Source: Trichaptum fuscoviolaceum (lineage: Eukaryota; Basidiomycota; Agaricomycetes; Hymenochaetales; Trichaptaceae). Taken from it: 64,000 bases of DNA. This document shows positions 60,323 through 64,000 of the stretch, piece by piece; position 1 is the first letter of the stretch; each line of letters begins with the position of its first letter. The stretch lies in the NCBI GenBank assembly GCA_910574455.1, contig CAJSYZ010000004.1, forward strand, positions 4,784,599 through 4,848,598, given 5' to 3'. The notes beneath the pieces are model-generated. The model was given only the letters and a program-made list of their open reading frames with translations, was not told the origin of the DNA and searched no databases. Made by a program: the position numbers and the translations under genes.

Positions 60323-61478
60323 GCCTGAGGGCTCGTAAAATCCTGCTGTCCGTCGACAGGGGCTTCCGCTGCGTGTTCTTCCGTTAACTGATCCGACTGA
60401 TCCCAGTACCCAGCTGCTAACTCCGACTCTGTCCGATGTTCCATAGCGCGGAACTGGTCATTCCAATCAGCACACTCTTCGGATCCATCTTTTGGATGAT
60501 CTCACGGATCTTGAGAGTGCGCGATGGACAATTACGTGCAATGTGACCAGGTCGGTTGCAGAGATAACAGAGGTTATTCCGGCGAGCTCGATCCATCGTG
60601 ATCTCCATAGGCTGGCCCTGACCTCCAAAGGTGACTCCTGTCTGGTCTCGCTTATCAGTGACAGGTGGAGGTCCTGGTGGAGGTCGGAATTGTGGGGCCA
60701 CCGGAGGTGGAGCATAAGGGGCACGAGGTGGAGCATGGAGTGGGGACGAACCATTGGTTGTTGACGAGTCCGCATGACGTCCTGCAGGCGCCGACGTTGA
60801 TTGTCAAAGCGAAGCGCCGCAGTCTTCCATCCTTCGTACGTAATAGGGCATTCACTCATGCTGAGGATGTTTTGTACGATGGAGGAATCTAACGCCATTT
60901 CGAGTAGCCGGATCAAAAAGTCATCATAACCATCCATGTAACCCGCTTTGCGCCGGTGTACGTCAAACTGGCGCAAAGAACTCTTCCGCTTTCGCACCGC
61001 TTTGCTTTAGCTTTATCAACGCGGTCTGTGCATGCATCGCCTCATTGGGATCACCGAAAGTAGTCTTCAGGGACTCGAGAAACGTGTTCCAAGTGTCATT
61101 AATTGTCAATGTGCCCGCCACTGTCTTCGAATCCACATAGTTCTGTGCCCACTCTCCAGCTAATCCGCCGCGCATAAGACTGAGCACAAACAGGATTTTC
61201 TGAGAGGATAGATGATAGGCGTCTCCATGAGCACTAAGAAAGACATGAACAGTGCGGATAAAATCTTTGTAGTTGGTGCCATCAAACGGTTCCGGTTTGA
61301 CAGCAAGATTTTTGGTGACGTGTGACGGAGTGGAACGTTGTTGCAGTACTCGGACGTCCTCCCGAAGCTGATTCTCTCGTATAGCGGCTTCCAATATCTC
61401 TGTCTCCCGAGTTTGGATAGTACCTCTCAACTCGTTGATTGCATTCTCGAGTGCTAGAATCCGCTCGGTGTTACTCAT
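60319..61478 (-). CDS. Gypsy gag (three frameshifts)
   Basis: The ATG at 61476-61478 opens a helical capsid-type region (KPEPFDGTNYKDFIRTVHVF, GGLAGEWAQNYVD). At about 60973 an extra C between GCG and CAG shifts the frame; it resumes as QFDVHRRKAGYMDGYDDFLI. A second shift near 60785 leads to a Pro-rich stretch and the zinc knuckle CYLCNRPGHIARNCPS (CCHC). A third near 60478 leads to EECADWNDQFRAMEHRTESE, which ends PQA-TGA. That TGA overlaps the pol start as ATGA (60319-60322). Confidence 0.75.
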
Positions 61479-62100
61479 TCTGGTGGCGGCTGAGGAATTC
61501 TAGGAGGAGTGAGGTGTAACAGGATTTGGAAGATGTAGAGTTCAATATAGAGGTGGATAGCAGGGCGACAGTCGATGAGAGGGATACGGCACTGGAACAC
61601 GAGTTCGTTCAGGAAGAACAGGCGCAGTATGAGCGCCAGGATGAAATCTGTAAAAAGAATAAAATCGATAACAGACGTTGCCCGTATCTGGCTACAGATT
61701 AACAATGCCTGTCGTTAAAGGACTAGATACAAGCACACTCAGTATCTGTTGGTCCGTCTGGACTTCGCAAGACACCGCTGGTCAGACAGTCTTTCGACTC
61801 CGCAGGCGGTGTTGATTGAGAGAGGTGTACTAGTCAACCGGCGAACTAAGGCCAGGGGTGACACTTCACAATCAATAGAAGTTTCCAGATATCCACCAGT
61901 GTCTGCTATGCAGGATCAAAACAACGACAGCAGAGGTTGTAGCAAAGATAGGAGTCTGTTTAGAAACGACCCGAGGAGAGGGAATCTGTAAATGGGTGGG
62001 GAATAGTGGTTACGGGATGGAATGAGGAATGGGGAACGGAGTGATGAATAGATGTGTGTTGAGTAGAGACAAAGGGCAGAGAAGGGTAGCTTTGATCTTA

Positions 62101-62442
62101 TATCAGCGACAGCTAGCAGCGACGACAACGACCACTGGGCTGTGCCTCTACTCAATCTCAGCAAGAAAGGTGGAGGGATAAAAGAAGTATATTAGCTACT
62201 GCTAACCGGAGGTTAGATCAGATCAAAGCTAGAGTACAACAAAAGCGAAGCTGTCTACTTATATACTGTAGGGTGTGGCTGTGTCGCACTGCCCCGTTAC
62301 TAAGCTACTATGCCAGAAGGTTCCATGGATTACTAAGTAGCGTCAGTGATGAGTAAAAGAAGATGACTACGCGTGAATGCATAAGTGATGACAAAGAAAA
62401 GAAAAGATAAAATAAAAGGAAAAGGAAATTGAGTTCATGACA
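62101..62442 (-). repeat. 5' LTR of the Gypsy element, with TATA box and self-priming signal
   Basis: 342 bp, identical to the other LTR. On minus, TATATAA lies at 62265-62259. About 34 nt downstream is TAGCTTTGATCT (62231-62220), the likely RNA 5' end. The complementary AGATCAAAGCTA lies 2 nt outside the LTR (62098-62087). Confidence 0.85.
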
Positions 62443-64000
62443 GCGTGCCTCGAATGGTGACCGAAACTGAAGACCAGAGTGCGGGGTTCGATTGTAGACG
62501 TAAAGTGCGTATGTGAGAGCCTCGCCCCAGAGGTTGGTGGGCAGGCGAGCACTAGCCAAGTTAGTACGAACAATCTGAAAAATCGTGCCGTGAACCCTTT
62601 CCGCAACTCCGTTGTGCGCCGGTGTGTCATGTACCGTAAGTCGCCGATCAGTGCCATTCTTCGCCAAGTACTCATCAAAATCCTTCGACAGAAAAGCTCC
62701 GTCGTTGTCCGATTGCAAGACCTTGACAGTAATACCGTATTGAGTCTGTAACCAAGTCTGGAATTTGACGTACTGCGATAAAGCATCTGATTTGTTCGGC
62801 ATAACAAACATATGGCACCATCGAGTCGCGTCGTCGACAATTGTAAGTGCGTACCGCCCGTGTGACGGTGTCTGTACCTTGGCGGGACCCCAGATGTCCA
62901 TGTGAACATGATCGCCATACTTTGGCGCGGTAGGGCTCGTCCGCTGAGGCGGGATGACGGTGCGACGGATCTTGGAGACGGCGCATGTAACACAGCTCCG
63001 CTCCTCCTGATGGTTAGGATCAAGACATAATCCTTTCAGCTTACCAGAGCTGGCCATCTTCTTGATATAGGCGTAATTGACATGCCCAAGACGCACGTGC
63101 AAGTCGTAAAGAGATAGCATCGGCCACGTGTTGGCATCGTCAGTAGTCGCCATGTTCGCCCAATTTGCCGCATAGACACCATTGCGCTTGGCGATGATCC
63201 CAATGAGCTTCTTCTTCGGATCGCGAATGAAGAGCTTCCCATCCTCGAATAGGAGAGTGTAACGTTTCTCATCGAGTTTGTTGGGAGAGATCAGCGTAGA
63301 TGTGAAACTCGGGTTGCAGCGCACGTCACTTATCTTAATGGTGTTAAACCGGTTGCCATGAGGGACCTTAATGTCCATATCGCCCTTGATGGTGGTGTGC
63401 ACGTAGTTACCATTAGCAGTGCGAATAGCAAATGGCTCCGTCTTCTTTATGTTGTAAAGACGGTTCTGGTCCGGAGTGACGTGAATGGTGGCGCCTGTGT
63501 CAAAGACGTCAATAGCAAATACAGTCTCAGGGGTAGTCGCCATCCATGCATCAGCGGGCATAGCCGTTGCAACGACTTCCTCGATCTTGGCCGTCTGGGC
63601 CTTCTCCGCGGGTTTGCTACCCTCGCCCTTGGCCTCGTTGGCGCTGTCCTTCTGCTTCCGCTTCGGAGATGGGCACTGCTTCGAGTAGTGTCCGTAACCC
63701 TGACAGTTATAGCATTTCCGATCCTCGGATTTGCCCTTACTATCGTCATTCCGCTTGCCCTTACCCCAGCCCTTCTTCCCTTTACCCTTGCCCCAGTCCT
63801 TCTTACCGCCCTTGCCCTTCACCCAGTTCGCCTGCTCCTCCTTCTCCTTCTCCTGGCGATCGTGCTTGCGCGTCGTGCCGGAGACGGCGGCTTTTGAGGC
63901 GGCCTTCTGGCGTAAGGCGTTAATGACTTCGGTGGACGTAAGATGACGGGCCTCGAAGACTGGAAGGTTTGCTGCTGGGAAAGCTGGTATGTGCCCGAGA
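62443..64000 (-). CDS. Copia polyprotein, N-terminal part (gag zinc knuckle, protease, integrase), partial
   Basis: The frame is open from the right edge of the window to the Gypsy insertion. It shows a Lys/Glu/Gly-rich gag end (KHDRQEKEKEEQANWVKGKG), the zinc knuckle CYNCQGYGHYSKQCPS, the protease site VFDTGATIHVT, a GAG-pre-integrase HHCC-like segment (LHVRLGHVNYAYIKKMASSG, CVTCAVSKIRR), and the integrase core (HMDIWGPAKV, LQSDNDGAFLSKDF, AERVHGT). It breaks off at SPFEAR, where the Gypsy LTR starts. The gag start lies beyond 64000. Confidence 0.92.

Larger units (their letters stand above)
55853..62442 (-). mobile_element. Chromodomain Ty3/Gypsy LTR retrotransposon, nested in Copia
   Basis: A 6,590-bp element with identical 342-bp LTRs, flanked by the 5-bp duplication GCGTG (plus strand: 55848-55852 and 62443-62447). 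Order on minus: 5' LTR, gag, pol (protease, RT, RNase H, integrase, chromodomain), polypurine tract, 3' LTR. The primer-binding region is not an obvious tRNA match but is complementary to a 12-nt run inside the LTR, as in Tf1-type self-priming elements. Coding frames carry several single-base shifts. Confidence 0.92.
53548..64000 (-). mobile_element. Ty1/Copia LTR retrotransposon, interrupted by a Gypsy element, 5' end off the window
   Basis: On the minus strand the element enters at 64000 and runs to 62443, is interrupted by the Gypsy insertion (55853-62442), then resumes at 55852 and ends with its 3' LTR at 53548. The integrase codons on each side (SPFEAR before, RYGTPPDL after) read through once the insertion and one copy of its 5-bp duplication are taken out. 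It lies in the same orientation as host gene J. Confidence 0.85.

Noticed and set aside
59795..60328. Plus-strand frame of 177 codons over the start of pol
   Set aside because: It is antisense to the pol N-terminus and its composition is the mirror of low-complexity Ser/Lys/Asn codons.
55853..62442. Copia and Gypsy parts as one chimeric element
   Set aside because: The 5-bp duplication, identical LTRs and exact interruption of the Copia integrase codon series show two elements, one inside the other.

Overview
The window looks like nuclear DNA of a filamentous basidiomycete, most likely an Agaricomycete. Genes are split by many short introns (about 45-65 nt, GT..AG). Several protein families are typical of mushrooms: DUF6533 membrane proteins, MLKL/HeLo-like helical-bundle proteins and a multi-copy single-pass membrane family. 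The retrotransposons are fungal Ty1/Copia and chromodomain Ty3/Gypsy elements. Exon joins were worked out by eye. Where I give a protein length, the summed exons keep one open frame.

Left half (1-24.7 kb), conserved housekeeping and signalling genes: an R3H-SUZ RNA-binding protein, a vacuolar-type amino acid transporter, a small MLKL-NTD-like protein, 26S proteasome ATPase Rpt4, a Rom2-type Rho1 exchange factor (DEP-DH-PH-CNH) and the TOR kinase. The Rom2-like and TOR genes are divergent and share a 219-bp intergenic region. In yeast, TOR signals to Rho1 through Rom2.

Middle (24.7-43 kb), lineage-specific and decaying genes: a DUF6533-type pseudogene with an in-frame TGA, an orphan multi-pass membrane protein, a Ser-rich protein, and a tandem same-strand array of a single-pass membrane family. 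The array has four intact members (33.7, 35.6, 39.3 and 41.0 kb) and one relic (42.9 kb). A sixth member lies at 52.5-53.5 kb. Each intact member has a signal peptide, a roughly 150-residue ectodomain with CxxC and TWHDA(T/I)H motifs, a Ser/Thr linker, one TM helix and a coiled-coil tail. Three tails end in a PPxY motif. This array is the best candidate here for an undescribed system.

Right half (43-64 kb): a GT61 glycosyltransferase, dynactin p25, a DUF6533 gene interrupted by a 565-bp MITE at an exact TA site, a small TM protein, and carnitine acetyltransferase with possible mitochondrial and peroxisomal signals. The sixth array member is split by a nested retrotransposon: a Copia element inserted at its intron 1/exon 2 junction, and a 6.6-kb chromodomain Gypsy element with identical LTRs inserted into the Copia integrase region. 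The 5' end of the Copia element and the missing first exon should lie beyond the right edge.
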